Shown: positions 30,993-42,645, numbered from the stretch's first letter. The stretch: 64,000 nt of DNA from Vulcaniibacterium tengchongense (GCF_003814555.1 NZ_RKQN01000001.1:764546-828545); one strand, 5' to 3'. Numbers and translations are program-made. Notes: generated by a model not told the origin, from the letters alone.

Positions 30993-31928
30993 TCATTGCT
31001 TCGGCTTGCGCGCGATCAACGCGATCACCTCGAAATGCGGCGGCCGGCGCTCGCGCGTGGCGATGCCGCAGCTGCGCACCTCCAGCCCGGCCTTGGCGGC
31101 GTAGCGGCGCAGCTCCTTCTCCGTGAAGCCGAGATTGACGTGGCCGTAGGCCTCGACCACGCTGCGGTGCCCGTGCCGCGCCAGGCAGGTCAGCAGCAGC
31201 CGCCCGCCGGGGCGCAGCACCCGCACCGCCTCGGCGACCGCCTGCGGCGGCTGCTCGGAATAGGGCAGGGCCTGCATCAGCACGACCAGGTCGAACTCGG
31301 CGTCGGCGAACGGCAGCGCGTGCATGTCGCCCTCCCGGACCTCGACGTTCTTCAGCCTGCGCAGGCGCTCGGACGCCGCCAGCACCACCTTGGTGCTGGA
31401 ATCCAGGCACACATAGCGGTGCGAATGCGGCGCCATCAGCTCGGCCAGCACGCCGTCGCCGGAGGCCACGTCGAGGACGTCGCCCGGCTCCAGCAGCGGC
31501 AGCGCCGAGCGCGCCAGCGCCTCCCAGGTGCGGCCGGGCGAGTAGTGGCGCTCCATGTCGCCGGCGACGGCATCGGCCCAGTTCTGGTCGGCCGCGCGCA
31601 TCGCCAGCACCCCCGGCACGCGCTCGGCGTCCTGGCGCAGCAGCGGGTCGTCGCTGCCCTCGCGCAGGGTCTGCCAGAGCGCGCGCTGGGCGCCGTCGAG
31701 CGCGGCCTCGTCGAAACGGTAGTAGGCCGACACCCCGGCGCGGCGGTCGCGCACCAGCCCGGCTTCCTTCAGCTTTGCCAGATGGGTCGACACGCGCGGC
31801 TGGGCGAGGCGGGTGATCGCCGACAGCTCGGCCACCGTGAGCTCCTCGCGCTCGAGCAGCGCGAGCAGGCGCACGCGCGTGGCGTCGGCGAACACCTTGA
31901 GTCGTGACGACCAGCCTTCCAGATCCAT
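30993..31928 (-). CDS. ArsR-family regulator fused to a SAM-dependent methyltransferase
   Basis: This encodes 311 aa. Residues 1-90 form an ArsR winged helix: [28 protein letters not shown], then [20 protein letters not shown] as recognition helix and YYRF as wing. Residues about 135-311 form a class I methyltransferase with motif [15 protein letters not shown] and [17 protein letters not shown]. The gene precedes both metH pieces in the same orientation. ArsR proteins (SahR) are known regulators of methionine-cycle genes in Proteobacteria and sense S-adenosylhomocysteine. The fused domain may sense SAM/SAH rather than methylate; this is inference. A dyad lies 13 bp upstream. Confidence 0.88.
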   Translation of the reverse strand: MDLEGWSSRLKVFADATRVRLLALLEREELTVAELSAITRLAQPRVSTHLAKLKEAGLVRDRRAGVSAYYRFDEAALDGAQRALWQTLREGSDDPLLRQDAERVPGVLAMRAADQNWADAVAGDMERHYSPGRTWEALARSALPLLEPGDVLDVASGDGVLAELMAPHSHRYVCLDSSTKVVLAASERLRRLKNVEVREGDMHALPFADAEFDLVVLMQALPYSEQPPQAVAEAVRVLRPGGRLLLTCLARHGHRSVVEAYGHVNLGFTEKELRRYAAKAGLEVRSCGIATRERRPPHFEVIALIARKPKQ

Positions 31929-31940
31929 GATTCATCGACC

Positions 31941-31958
31941 TATCGCGATACAGCGATA
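31941..31958 (-). promoter_or_regulatory. Putative ArsR-type operator of the metH operon
   Basis: TATCGC-N6-GCGATA is a perfect dyad 13 bp upstream of the ArsR-methyltransferase start codon. Its AT content contrasts with the surroundings. The position fits autoregulation of the whole arsR-metH operon. No second copy was noticed elsewhere in the window. Confidence 0.6.
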
Positions 31959-32067
31959 AGTTTGTTCCCGCGGCGGGCGACGGTCAAGCGCACGGGTGGG
32001 GTTATCCGCGCGGCGCGGCTACAATTCGTGTTTTCCGCTCCAGCGCAGACCGAACCGAGGTGCCGAC

Positions 32068-33216
<1,149 letters not shown>

Positions 33217-33439
33217 GGTCCGCCAGCCGCCATGAGCCGCCTGCAGTCCGCCGTGCCGCCGTCCCTCCCCCTGCGGGAGCGGGCGGCGCGTCCGCGTGTA
33301 TCCAAGCAGACCCGCCGCGATCGCGACCGCGCCGTCCCGCGCGACGCCGCCGCGTCGCTGCGCCCCTGACGAACCAATCCCCCGCACCCCGGCCCGCGCA
33401 GGAAACGCGGGCCTCATTACATCGGAACCAGCCGTTGCC

Positions 33440-36400
33440 ATGAGCACCCAAGCCACCGCCCCGAAATCCCGGACCGCCGCGAGCAAAGCCTCGTCCAAGA
33501 CCGCCGGCCGCAAGGCCGCCGCGAGCGCGCCCGTGGCGCCCAGAAGCGACGCCGTGTCGCTCGAGCCGATCCTCGCCGCGATGCGCAAGCGCCTGCCCAA
33601 GGCGCGGCACGCCGAGGCCGAGGCGTTCGCCCAGGCCTTCTACAAGCGCATGAGCAGCGACGAGCTGCCGCAGCACGACGCCGACGGCTGGGCCGCGCTG
33701 GCCGCCGACTTCCTCGAGTTCGCCCGCGCGCGCAGGCCCGGCAAGGCGCTGGTGCGCCTGTTCAACCCGACCCAGAAGGCGGACGGCTGGGAATCCAGCC
33801 ACACCGTGGTACAGGTCGTCAACGACGACATGCCGTTCCTGGTCGACTCGGTGACGATGGCGCTGGCCGAGCAGGGCATCGGCGTGCACGTGCTCGGCCA
33901 CCCGGTGGTGCGCTTCGTCCGCGACAGGGCCGGCAAGCTGGTGCGCGTCGGCGAAGGCGAACCCGAATCGCTGATGCACCTGGAGATCGACCGCCTGCCG
34001 CAGGAGGCGATGCCGAACATCCGCCGGGCGCTGGAGTCGGTGCTGGAGGACGTGCGCGCCGCGGTGCGCGACTGGCCGCTGATGCAGGCGAAGATGCGCG
34101 AAGTGGCCGAGGACCTGGGCCGGCGCAAGCTGCCGATCGACGACGAGGGCAGGCGCGAGGCGCAGGAATTCCTGCGCTGGGCCGCGGACAACCACTTCAC
34201 CTTCCTCGGCTACCGCGAGTACGAAGTGGTCGGGAAGAACGGCCAGGAAGCGCTCAGCGCGGTCAAGGACAGCGGCCTGGGCCTGCTGCGCGGCAAGGAC
34301 GTGGGCAAGCCGCGCCTGCTGACCTCGCTCGCCGCGCACTACATGCCGCATTCGGGCGCGGTGGACGCGCTGATCCTGACCAAGACCAACGCCCGCGCCA
34401 CCGTGCACCGCCCGGGCTACATGGACTACATCGGCGTGCTCACGTTCGACGCCAAGGGCAAGCCGGTGCGCGAGGAGCGGTTCCTCGGCCTGTACACCTC
34501 CAGCGCCTACAACCGCCGGCCGTGGGACATCCCCCTGGTGCGCAAGCGCTACGAGTACGTGATGGCGCAGTCCGGCCTGGCGCCGGACAGCCACAGCGGC
34601 AAGGCCCTGCGCCACATCCTCGAGACCCTGCCGCGCGACGAGCTGTTCCAGGCCAGCGAGGAGGAGCTGCTGCGCACCGCCACCGGCATCCTCGGCCTGC
34701 AGGAACGCGTGCGCAGCAAGCTGTTCGTGCGCCGCGACCGCTACGGCCGCTACTTCTCGGTGCTGGCCTACGTGCCGCGCGACCGCTTCAACACCGACGT
34801 GCGCCTGCGGATCGAGGCGATGCTCAAGCGTGTGCTGCACGGCGAGCACGTCGATTCGTCGGTGACGCTGGGCGGCGAATCGCCGCTGGCGCAGCTGCAC
34901 CTGATCGTGCGGCCGAAGTCGGGCGAGGCGATCGAGGTCGACCCGGCCCAGCTCGAGGCCGAGCTGGCGCGCATCGTGCGCAACTGGCAGGACGACCTGC
35001 GCGAGCAGCTGATCGCCCGCCACGGCGAGCAGCGCGGCCTGGCCCTGGCCAACGGCTACGGCAAGGCGCTGCCGGCCGGCTACATCGAGGACGTCAGCGC
35101 CGCCGTCGCCGCCGACGACGTCGAGCATCTGGCCGCGCTGAGCCCGGACAACGACCTGCGCCTGAGCCTGTACCGCAGCCACGGCGGCGAAGGCGGCCTG
35201 CGCTTCAAGTTCTATCGCCTCGGCGACGACATCCCGCTGTCGGATGCGCTGCCGATGATGGAGAACATGGGCCTGCGCGTGATCGCCGAGCATCCGTACC
35301 GGATCGAGGCCGAAGGCCGCGTCGCCTACATCCAGGACTTCGAGGTCGAGTCCACGGTCGGCGAGATCGACATCGCCCGCCTGGACGAGAGCTTCGAGGA
35401 GGCGTTCGCGCAGATCTGGCGCGGCAACGCCGAGAACGACGGCTTCAACCGCCTGATCCTGTGCGCCGGCCTGACCTGGCGCCAGGTGGCGATGCTGCGC
35501 GGCTACTGCAAGTACCTGCTGCAGGTCGGGGTGCCGTTCTCGCAGGCCTACGTCGAGAGCACGCTGAACCGCTACCCGCTGCTGGCGCGGCTGCTGGTGG
35601 AGCTGTTCGAGGCGCGCTTCGACCCCAGCACCGGCCGGGAGAGCAAGGCCGAGATCAAGGCCGGCATGGAGCGCTTCCGCGCCCAGCTGCAGGCGCTGGC
35701 CCGCGACGACGCGGCCGCGCTGGCGGCCCTGGAGCCGGTGATCGCCGCGCGCGCGGCCAAGCGCGAGGCGCAGTTCGAGGCCACGCGCGGCGCGATCAAG
35801 GCGCTGCTGGACCGCGTCTCCAGCCTCGACGAGGACCGCATCCTGCGCAGCTTCGTCGGCGTCATCGACGCGACCCTGCGCACCAGCTACTACATCCGCT
35901 ACAAGGACGGCCGCCGCGCCGACGGCGGCCCGGCCGACTACATCAGCTTCAAGTTCGATTCCGCCAAGGTGCCGGACCTGCCCAAGCCGCGCCCGTACCG
36001 CGAGATCTTCGTCTACGGCCCGCGCGTGGAGGGCGTGCACCTGCGCTTCGGCCCGGTGGCGCGCGGCGGCCTGCGCTGGTCCGACCGCCGCGAGGACTTC
36101 CGCACCGAGGTGCTGGGCCTGGTCAAGGCGCAGATGGTGAAGAACACCGTGATCGTGCCGGTCGGCTCCAAGGGCGGGTTCTACTGCAAGCAGCTGCCGG
36201 ATCCCGCGGCCAACCGCGACGCCTGGTTCGCCGAGGGCGTGGAGTGCTACAAGCGCTTCATCAACGGCCTGCTCGACGTCACCGACAACCTGGTCGACGG
36301 CAAGGTGGTGCCGCCGGAGAACGTGGTGCGCCACGACGGCGACGACCCGTACCTGGTGGTGGCCGCGGACAAGGGCACCGCGACCTTCTCCGACATCGCC

Positions 36401-38470
36401 AACGGCATCGCCCGCGCGCACGGCTTCTGGCTCGACGACGCCTTCGCCTCCGGCGGCTCGGTCGGCTACGACCACAAGGGCATGGGCATCACCGCGCGCG
36501 GCGCCTGGGAGTCGGTCAAGCGCCACTTCCGCGCGTTGGGCCGCGACTGCCAGAAGCAGGACTTCACCGTGGTCGGCATCGGCGACATGTCCGGCGACGT
36601 GTTCGGCAACGGCATGCTGCTGAGCGAGCACATCAAGCTGGTCGCCGCGTTCGACCATCGCCACGTCTTCCTCGACCCCAACCCGGATGCGGCGATCTCG
36701 TTCAAGGAGCGCCAGCGCATGTTCAAGCTGCCGCGCTCGAGCTGGGACGACTACGACAAGAGCAAGATCTCCAAGGGCGGCGGGGTCTGGCCGCGCTCGG
36801 CCAAGTCGATCCCGCTGTCGGCCGAGGCCAAGGCCGCGCTCGGCATCGATCCGGCGGTGACGGCGCTGAGCCCGGCCGAGCTGATCAGCGCGATCCTGAA
36901 GGCGCCGGTCGACCTGCTCTGGAACGGCGGCATCGGCACGTACGTCAAGGCCTCCAGCGAGAGCCACGCGGACGTGGGCGACCGCGCCAACAACGCGGTG
37001 CGCGTGAACGGCCGCGACCTGCGCTGCAGGATCGTGGGCGAGGGCGGCAACCTCGGCCTGACCCAGCTCGGCCGCATCGAGGCGGCCCAGCACGGCGTGC
37101 TGCTCAACACCGACTTCATCGACAACTCCGCCGGCGTGGACACCTCGGACCACGAGGTCAACATCAAGATCCTGCTCAACGGCGAGGTGCAGAAGAAGCG
37201 CCTGAAGCTGGAGGAGCGCAACAAGCTGCTGGCGCAGATGACCGACGAGGTCGCGCAGCTGGTGCTCACCGACAACTACCGCCAGAACCAGGCGCTCAGC
37301 CTGATGGAGCGGATGAGCGTGCACCGGCTCGGCTCCAAGCAGCACTTCATCCGCACCCTGGAATCGCAGGGCCTGCTCGACCGGCAGATCGAGTTCCTGC
37401 CCACGGACGCGGAGATCGCCGAGCGCAAGGCGCGCGGCCAGGGCCTGACCCGGCCGGAGCTGGCGGTGCTGCTGTCGTACAGCAAGATCGTGCTGTTCCA
37501 GCAGTTGCTGGATTCCGACGTGCCGGAAGACCCGTACCTGTCGAAGGAGCTGGTGCGCTACTTCCCGCAGCCGCTGCAGAAGAAGTACGCCAAGGCGATG
37601 GAGCAGCACCGCCTGAAGCGCGAGATCATCGCCACCGCGGTGACCAACTCGATGGTCAACCGCATGGGTGCGACCTTCACCCTGCGCATGACCGAGGACA
37701 CCGGCCGCACCCCGGCCGAGGTCGCCGAGGCCTACACCATCGCCCGGGAGGCGATCGACGCGCGCGCGCTGTGGGCGCAGATCGACGCGCTCGACGGGCA
37801 GGTGCCGGAGGCGGTGCAGATCGACGCGCTGCAGACGATCTGGCACCTGCTGCGGACGATGTCGCGCTGGCTGCTGTCGCGCCCCGGCAAGATGCCGGAG
37901 ATCACCGCGGCGATGGAGCGCTACGGCGACGGCCTCAAGGCGGTGCGGGCGGCGCTGCCGGCCGCGCTGTCCGGCGCCCGCCGCGAGGCTTTCGACGCGC
38001 GCCTGCGCGAGTGGCAGGACAAGGGCCTGCCGGCCGCGCTGGCCAAGGAGCTGGCGGCGCTGCCGCCGCTGGAGGCCGGTTGCGACATCGTCGAGATCGC
38101 CCACGCCCGCAAGCTGGCGCCGGCGCAGGTGGCGAAGGCCTACTACGCGCTCGGCGCGGCCTTGCACCTGCCGTGGCTGTACGAGCAGATCGAGGCGTTG
38201 CCGGTCGACGGCCGCTGGCAGGCGCTGGCGCGCGGCGCGTTGCGCGACGAGCTGGGGGCGCAGCAGCGGGCGATCGTGAGCCGCATCGTCGCGACCCCGG
38301 GCAAGCAGCCGGTCGAGGCCAAGGTCGAGGCGTGGCTCAACCGCGACGACTCGGGGCTGCGCTTCACCCTGGCGATGTTCTCCGACCTGCTCAACCAGAA
38401 GTCGCTCGACTATCCGACCCTGTCGGTGGCGGTGCGGCGCCTGGCGCAGCTGGCCTCGACCGAGGCCTGA
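33440..38470 (+). CDS. NAD-specific glutamate dehydrogenase, large (180 kDa) type
   Basis: This encodes 1676 aa, in line with the family of about 1600-1650 aa. A Lys/Ala-rich N-terminal tail of about 35 residues is followed by a long regulatory N-terminal region with ACT-like segments. The catalytic domain (about 750-1250) has VARGGLRWSDRREDFRTE, then KNTVIVPVGSKGGF with the catalytic Lys, and NAD-binding GIGDMSGDVFGNGMLLSEH. A helical C-terminal domain follows. It deaminates glutamate to 2-oxoglutarate and ammonia, mainly in catabolism. An intrinsic terminator follows 17 bp after the stop. No operon partner is evident. Confidence 0.95.
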   Translation: MSTQATAPKSRTAASKASSKTAGRKAAASAPVAPRSDAVSLEPILAAMRKRLPKARHAEAEAFAQAFYKRMSSDELPQHDADGWAALAADFLEFARARRPGKALVRLFNPTQKADGWESSHTVVQVVNDDMPFLVDSVTMALAEQGIGVHVLGHPVVRFVRDRAGKLVRVGEGEPESLMHLEIDRLPQEAMPNIRRALESVLEDVRAAVRDWPLMQAKMREVAEDLGRRKLPIDDEGRREAQEFLRWAADNHFTFLGYREYEVVGKNGQEALSAVKDSGLGLLRGKDVGKPRLLTSLAAHYMPHSGAVDALILTKTNARATVHRPGYMDYIGVLTFDAKGKPVREERFLGLYTSSAYNRRPWDIPLVRKRYEYVMAQSGLAPDSHSGKALRHILETLPRDELFQASEEELLRTATGILGLQERVRSKLFVRRDRYGRYFSVLAYVPRDRFNTDVRLRIEAMLKRVLHGEHVDSSVTLGGESPLAQLHLIVRPKSGEAIEVDPAQLEAELARIVRNWQDDLREQLIARHGEQRGLALANGYGKALPAGYIEDVSAAVAADDVEHLAALSPDNDLRLSLYRSHGGEGGLRFKFYRLGDDIPLSDALPMMENMGLRVIAEHPYRIEAEGRVAYIQDFEVESTVGEIDIARLDESFEEAFAQIWRGNAENDGFNRLILCAGLTWRQVAMLRGYCKYLLQVGVPFSQAYVESTLNRYPLLARLLVELFEARFDPSTGRESKAEIKAGMERFRAQLQALARDDAAALAALEPVIAARAAKREAQFEATRGAIKALLDRVSSLDEDRILRSFVGVIDATLRTSYYIRYKDGRRADGGPADYISFKFDSAKVPDLPKPRPYREIFVYGPRVEGVHLRFGPVARGGLRWSDRREDFRTEVLGLVKAQMVKNTVIVPVGSKGGFYCKQLPDPAANRDAWFAEGVECYKRFINGLLDVTDNLVDGKVVPPENVVRHDGDDPYLVVAADKGTATFSDIANGIARAHGFWLDDAFASGGSVGYDHKGMGITARGAWESVKRHFRALGRDCQKQDFTVVGIGDMSGDVFGNGMLLSEHIKLVAAFDHRHVFLDPNPDAAISFKERQRMFKLPRSSWDDYDKSKISKGGGVWPRSAKSIPLSAEAKAALGIDPAVTALSPAELISAILKAPVDLLWNGGIGTYVKASSESHADVGDRANNAVRVNGRDLRCRIVGEGGNLGLTQLGRIEAAQHGVLLNTDFIDNSAGVDTSDHEVNIKILLNGEVQKKRLKLEERNKLLAQMTDEVAQLVLTDNYRQNQALSLMERMSVHRLGSKQHFIRTLESQGLLDRQIEFLPTDAEIAERKARGQGLTRPELAVLLSYSKIVLFQQLLDSDVPEDPYLSKELVRYFPQPLQKKYAKAMEQHRLKREIIATAVTNSMVNRMGATFTLRMTEDTGRTPAEVAEAYTIAREAIDARALWAQIDALDGQVPEAVQIDALQTIWHLLRTMSRWLLSRPGKMPEITAAMERYGDGLKAVRAALPAALSGARREAFDARLREWQDKGLPAALAKELAALPPLEAGCDIVEIAHARKLAPAQVAKAYYALGAALHLPWLYEQIEALPVDGRWQALARGALRDELGAQQRAIVSRIVATPGKQPVEAKVEAWLNRDDSGLRFTLAMFSDLLNQKSLDYPTLSVAVRRLAQLASTEA

Positions 38471-38487
38471 GCGCCACGCGGCGACGG

Positions 38488-38515
38488 AAGGGCCGGGCGA
38501 CCGGCCCTTTCTCTT
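38488..38515 (+). terminator. Intrinsic terminator of the NAD-glutamate dehydrogenase gene
   Basis: A 9-bp perfect stem (AAGGGCCGG at 38488-38496, CCGGCCCTT at 38501-38509) closes a GCGA tetraloop and is followed by TCTCTT. It lies 17 bp after the stop codon. This is the clearest rho-independent terminator in the window. Confidence 0.88.
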
Positions 38516-38630
38516 GGAGCGGAACGAACGGGGAAACGGATCGCCCGCGGCGCTTCCGGCCGGCGCCGCGTTGCCGAATTCCTGCGCCCGAATCCCGTAA
38601 GCTGTGCGCGAACCTCCCCCGGAGCCGACG

Positions 38631-39404
38631 ATGACCGCGACGCCCCGCATCGCCTTCCTCGCCAGTCCCGCCGAAGAGGCGCAGCGCACCCTGGCCGAAC
38701 TGACCGCGCGCCACGGCCAGCACGCGCCGGAGGAGGCCGAGCTGCTGGTGGCGCTGGGCGGCGACGGCTTCATGCTGTCGACGCTGCACCGCTACGGCGG
38801 CCTGAACAAGCCGGTGTACGGGATGAAGCTCGGCTCGGTCGGCTTCCTGATGAACCACCACCGGCCCGACGGGCTGCTGGAGCGCCTGCACGCCGCGGAA
38901 CCCGCGGTGCTGCGGCCGCTGGAGATGGTGGCGCAGACCGAGTCCGGCGCCACGGTCGGCTCGCTGGCCTACAACGAGGTTTCGCTGCTGCGCCAGACCC
39001 GCCAGGCCGCGCACCTGCGCATCGACCTCAACGGCCAGACCCGCCTGGACGAGCTGATCTGCGACGGCCTGCTGGTGTCCACCCCGGCCGGCAGCACCGC
39101 CTACAACTTCTCCGCGCACGGGCCGATCCTGCCGCTCGGGGCCAAGGTGATCGCGTTGACCCCGATCGCCGCGTTCCGCCCGCGGCGCTGGCGCGGCGCG
39201 GTGCTGAAGGCCGGCACCGAGGTGCGGCTGCGCGTGCTCGACCCGTACAAGCGGCCGGTCAGCGCCACCGCCGATTCGCACGAGGTGCGCGACGTGGTCG
39301 AGGTCACCATCCGCGAATCGCACGACCGCACCGTGACCCTGCTGTTCGACCCCGAGCACAACCTCGAGGAGCGGATGCTGGCGGAGCAGTTCATCAGCGG
39401 GTAG
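38631..39404 (+). CDS. nadK: NAD kinase
   Basis: This encodes 257 aa. The ATP-NAD kinase motif GGDG is in [15 protein letters not shown]. The second motif NE is in [34 protein letters not shown] forms the NAD-binding region. It phosphorylates NAD to NADP in the cytosol. It is shorter than E. coli NadK (292 aa), mainly at the N-terminus, but all catalytic motifs are present. The ATG at 38631 has GGAG 7 bp upstream. A 5'-nucleotidase gene follows 104 bp downstream. Confidence 0.94.
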   Translation: MTATPRIAFLASPAEEAQRTLAELTARHGQHAPEEAELLVALGGDGFMLSTLHRYGGLNKPVYGMKLGSVGFLMNHHRPDGLLERLHAAEPAVLRPLEMVAQTESGATVGSLAYNEVSLLRQTRQAAHLRIDLNGQTRLDELICDGLLVSTPAGSTAYNFSAHGPILPLGAKVIALTPIAAFRPRRWRGAVLKAGTEVRLRVLDPYKRPVSATADSHEVRDVVEVTIRESHDRTVTLLFDPEHNLEERMLAEQFISG

Positions 39405-39508
39405 GCGGGCTTTCACTCCTGCCCCTGCCCCGTTTGCGGCAGCGGGGTTGGGGTCGAGGGCGCCACGCCGTCTCGCCGCCTGCGACCCGGGCGCGGCACA
39501 ATGCGCGC

Positions 39509-40414
39509 ATGCCAGACGCCAACGCCGATCCGCTGATCGTCGCGATCTCCTCGCGCACCCTGTTCGACATGGAGGACAGCCACCTGCTGTTCGAGCGCGA
39601 GGGCATCGACGCCTACGCCGATTACCAGCGCAGCCACGAGGACGACGTGCTCGCGCCGGGCATCGCCTTCCCGCTGGTGCGCAAGCTGCTGGCGCTGAAC
39701 GACGGCGCCCCGCCGGAAGCGCCGCGGGTCGAGGTGATCCTGATCTCGCGCAATTCCGCCGACACCGGCCTGCGCATCTTCAACTCGATCGCCCACTACG
39801 GCCTGGCGATCAAGCGCGCGGCCTTCAGCAACGGCGCGCCGCCATACCCTTACATCCGGCCGTTCCGGGCCGACCTGTTCCTGTCGGCCAACGCCGAGGA
39901 CGTGCGCAGCGCGCTGGCGGCGGGCGTCGCCGCCGCGACCCTGCTGCCGGCGCAGGCCCCGCAGCAGCGCCACGACCAGCTGCGCATCGCCTTCGACGGC
40001 GACGCGGTGATCTTCGACGACGAGTGCGAGCGGATCTCGCGCGAGGGCGGCTTGGCGGCGTTCACCGAACACGAGCGCAGCCATGCCGGCGAGCCGCTCT
40101 CCGGCGGGCCGTTCCGCGGCTTCCTGGACGCGTTGCATCGGCTGCAGCAGGCCTTCCCAACCGGGCCGGACGCGCCGATCCGCACCGCGCTGGTCACCGC
40201 GCGCTCGATCCCGGCGCACGAGCGGGTGATCCGCACCCTGCGCGAATGGAACATCCGCCTGGACGAGGCGCTGTTCCTCGGCGGGCGTTCCAAGGGGCCG
40301 TTCCTGGAAGCGTTCGGCGCCGACATCTTCTTCGACGATTCCGAGCACAACATCCTCTCCGCGCGCGACCACGTCGCCGCGGGGCACGTGCCGCACGGCG
40401 TGGCCAACCGCTAG
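39509..40414 (+). CDS. 5'-nucleotidase (cytosolic NT5C1-like family)
   Basis: This encodes 301 aa. It resembles the 5'-nucleotidase family that includes mammalian cytosolic 5'-nucleotidase I. The opening IVAISSRTLFDME corresponds to the nucleophile region. RIAFDGDAVIFDDE carries a DGD acidic cluster, and ADIFFDDSEHNI near the C-terminus provides the last acidic motif of the HAD-like core. It would hydrolyse nucleoside monophosphates. The N-terminal DxD of classic HAD enzymes is not obvious at the first motif. Following nadK, it may act in nucleotide salvage. Confidence 0.8.
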   Translation: MPDANADPLIVAISSRTLFDMEDSHLLFEREGIDAYADYQRSHEDDVLAPGIAFPLVRKLLALNDGAPPEAPRVEVILISRNSADTGLRIFNSIAHYGLAIKRAAFSNGAPPYPYIRPFRADLFLSANAEDVRSALAAGVAAATLLPAQAPQQRHDQLRIAFDGDAVIFDDECERISREGGLAAFTEHERSHAGEPLSGGPFRGFLDALHRLQQAFPTGPDAPIRTALVTARSIPAHERVIRTLREWNIRLDEALFLGGRSKGPFLEAFGADIFFDDSEHNILSARDHVAAGHVPHGVANR

Positions 40415-40483
40415 CGCGGTTTCCGCCGGCCCGGCCGCGCGCAGGCGTCTCCGACCCAAGGCCGGCGCGGGAGACCCCGCCGA

Positions 40484-41044
40484 TCAGCCGCCCGCCGGCG
40501 CCGCTTCGGCCGAAAGCGGCAGCCGCACGTCGCTGACCTTCCAGCGCAGCCCGTAGCGGGTGAGCACGAAGGTCACCGGCTCGCCATCGCGGCCGGCGAG
40601 GGTGACGGTGAAGCGCGACGGGCTCTCGAACCGGTAACGTGCGTCACGCAGCGGGTCGGGCGGCGGACCGGCATCGCTGCCGCCCTCGACGACGCCCGCG
40701 CGGATCCGGTGCCACAGGCTGCGTCCCTGCAGCACCGCGCCGAGGCCGGCCGGCGTCGCCAGCGCGTCGGCGGCGCTGCCGGCCACGTCCCCGGCCAGCC
40801 GCAGCGCCAGGGCGCCGAGTGGATCGGCCTGCATGTCCGCACCGGCGCGGCGCGCCAAGTGGTCCTCCAGTTGCGCGCGCAGGCTGGCGCGCAGCGCCGG
40901 GAAGTCCACGTGCCGCGCCAGTTCCGCCGCGTCTTGGGTCCGTATCGCCTCGCGGATCCCGTGCACGGTCCAGAACGGGCCCGCGGCGATCCAGCCCGCG
41001 ACGGCGAGCAGTGCCAGCAACGGCAAGACCAGCCACTTCTTCAT
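40484..41044 (-). CDS. DUF2939 domain protein, membrane-anchored
   Basis: This encodes 186 aa. A single N-terminal hydrophobic segment (KKWLVLPLLALLAVAGWIAA) acts as signal anchor or signal peptide. The following GPFWTVHGIREAIRTQDAAELARHVDFPALRASL is the typical DUF2939 opening. The C-terminus forms beta strands (YRFESPSRFTVTL, VTFVLTRYGLRWKVSDVRL). Members are periplasmic proteins of unknown role. No operon is evident: the 5'-nucleotidase converges from the left and the MFS gene lies 257 bp upstream. Confidence 0.8.
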   Translation of the reverse strand: MKKWLVLPLLALLAVAGWIAAGPFWTVHGIREAIRTQDAAELARHVDFPALRASLRAQLEDHLARRAGADMQADPLGALALRLAGDVAGSAADALATPAGLGAVLQGRSLWHRIRAGVVEGGSDAGPPPDPLRDARYRFESPSRFTVTLAGRDGEPVTFVLTRYGLRWKVSDVRLPLSAEAAPAGG

Positions 41045-41301
41045 CGGCGCGCCTCCGCTTGCGGGAGCCGCCAGCATAAGCCCCCGCGCGGGGGAGCGCC
41101 GTCGCCATGCGGCGGTGCTTCGCCGCGGCCATTGGACGCGACGGGGGCGGCGCTCGGCAGCGGCCGGCTGGGACAGGGGAGGGGCCTCGGCGCATGGCCG
41201 ATGCCCGCGGCGACGCGCGCGAGGCCGCGCACCGGCCGAATGCCGCGGTCGGCCGGACCGCGGTTTCATCCGCCCGGCGAATCCGCGGCCCGGGCCGGGG
41301 C

Positions 41302-42645
41302 TCAGTTCTTCAGCTTGAGCGCGTGGTTGACCGCCAGCGCGGCGACGGTGCAGACCGCGCCGGAGAGCAGGTAGGCGCCGACGAAGGCCAGGCCGAACTT
41401 GGCGCACAGGCCCAGCGCCACCAGCGGCGCGAACGCGGCGCCGATCAGCCAGGCCAGGTCGGAGGTCAGCGCGGCGCCGGTGTAGCGGTAGCGCGAGCCG
41501 AAGTTCGCGGTGACCGAGCCGGCGGCCTGGCCATAGGACAGGCCGAGCAGGGCGAAGCCCACCAGCACGAACACGTCCTGGCCGAAGGCGCCCGCGCCCA
41601 GCAGCATCGGCGCGAAGCCGCTGAACGCGGCGATCGCCAAGGCCAGCGCGCCGAGCGTGCGGGTGCGGCCGAAGCGGTCGGCGATCAGGCCCGACATCAC
41701 CATCGACGCCGCGGCGAGGAAGCCGCCGGCGATCTGCACGAGCAGGAACTGGCCGATCGACTGCTTGGAGAACAGCAGGATCCACGACAGCGGGAAGATC
41801 GTGACCAGGTGGAACAGCGCATAGCTGGCCAGGGCGGCGAACGCGCCGATCACGACGTTGCGCCCCTTGGCCCGGAACAGCTCCAGCACCGGCGTGGGTT
41901 CCAGGTCGTGGCGGCCGAGCTCGCGCTCGTACTCGTGGGTGACGACCAGGCGCAGGCGCGCGAACAGCGCGACCACGTTGATCGCGAACGCGGCGAAGAA
42001 CGGATAGCGCCAGCCCCAGCCGAAGAAGTCCTCCGCCGACAGCGCCGAGAGCAGGTAGGCGAACAGCGCCGCGGCGATGACGAAGCCCGCCGGCGCGCCG
42101 AGCTGGCCGAGCATCGCGTACCAGCCGCGCCGGTGCTTGGGCGCGTTCAGCGCCAGCAGCGACGGCAGGCCGTCCCAGGAGCCGCCCAGCGCCACGCCCT
42201 GGGCCAGGCGGAACAGCGCCAGCAGCGCGATCGACAGCGGCCCAATCTTCTCGTAGCCGGGCAGGAAGGCGATGCCCGCGGTGGCGGTGCCGAGCAGGAA
42301 CAGCGCCGCGGTCAGCTTGGTGCTGCGGTCCCAGCGGCGCTGGATCCACATGAACAGCACCGTGCCGAACGGGCGCGCGACGAAGGCCAGGGCGAAGATC
42401 GCGAACGACCACAGCGTCGCTTCCAGGCGCTCCATGAACGGGAAGAACACCGTCGGGAACACCAGCGCCGAGGCGATGCCGTAGACGAAGAAATCGAAGT
42501 ATTCCGAGGCGCGGCCGACGACCACGCCGACCGCGATGTCGCCGGGCGCGACCGCGTGGCTGTCCTCGCCGTGCACGGAGACGGTGGCGTGCCGGGCGGT
42601 CGGATTCGGGCCGGAAGCGGGATGGGCGGAAGTCGGGCTGTGCAT
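41302..42645 (-). CDS. MFS transporter, metabolite:H+ symporter (MHS) family
   Basis: This encodes 447 aa with 12 predicted membrane segments after a hydrophilic N-terminus of about 35 residues. GRASEYFDFFVYGIASALVFP opens TM1 as in sugar/MHS transporters. FVARPFGTVLFMWIQRRWDRS lies between TM2 and TM3, and RLAQGVALGGSWDG in TM4. GLIADRFGRTRTL is the second-half loop 8-9 motif. Substrates of relatives are organic acids or betaines; here it is unknown. It is divergent from the cyo operon, with about 180 bp shared upstream. Confidence 0.85.
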   Translation of the reverse strand: MHSPTSAHPASGPNPTARHATVSVHGEDSHAVAPGDIAVGVVVGRASEYFDFFVYGIASALVFPTVFFPFMERLEATLWSFAIFALAFVARPFGTVLFMWIQRRWDRSTKLTAALFLLGTATAGIAFLPGYEKIGPLSIALLALFRLAQGVALGGSWDGLPSLLALNAPKHRRGWYAMLGQLGAPAGFVIAAALFAYLLSALSAEDFFGWGWRYPFFAAFAINVVALFARLRLVVTHEYERELGRHDLEPTPVLELFRAKGRNVVIGAFAALASYALFHLVTIFPLSWILLFSKQSIGQFLLVQIAGGFLAAASMVMSGLIADRFGRTRTLGALALAIAAFSGFAPMLLGAGAFGQDVFVLVGFALLGLSYGQAAGSVTANFGSRYRYTGAALTSDLAWLIGAAFAPLVALGLCAKFGLAFVGAYLLSGAVCTVAALAVNHALKLKN

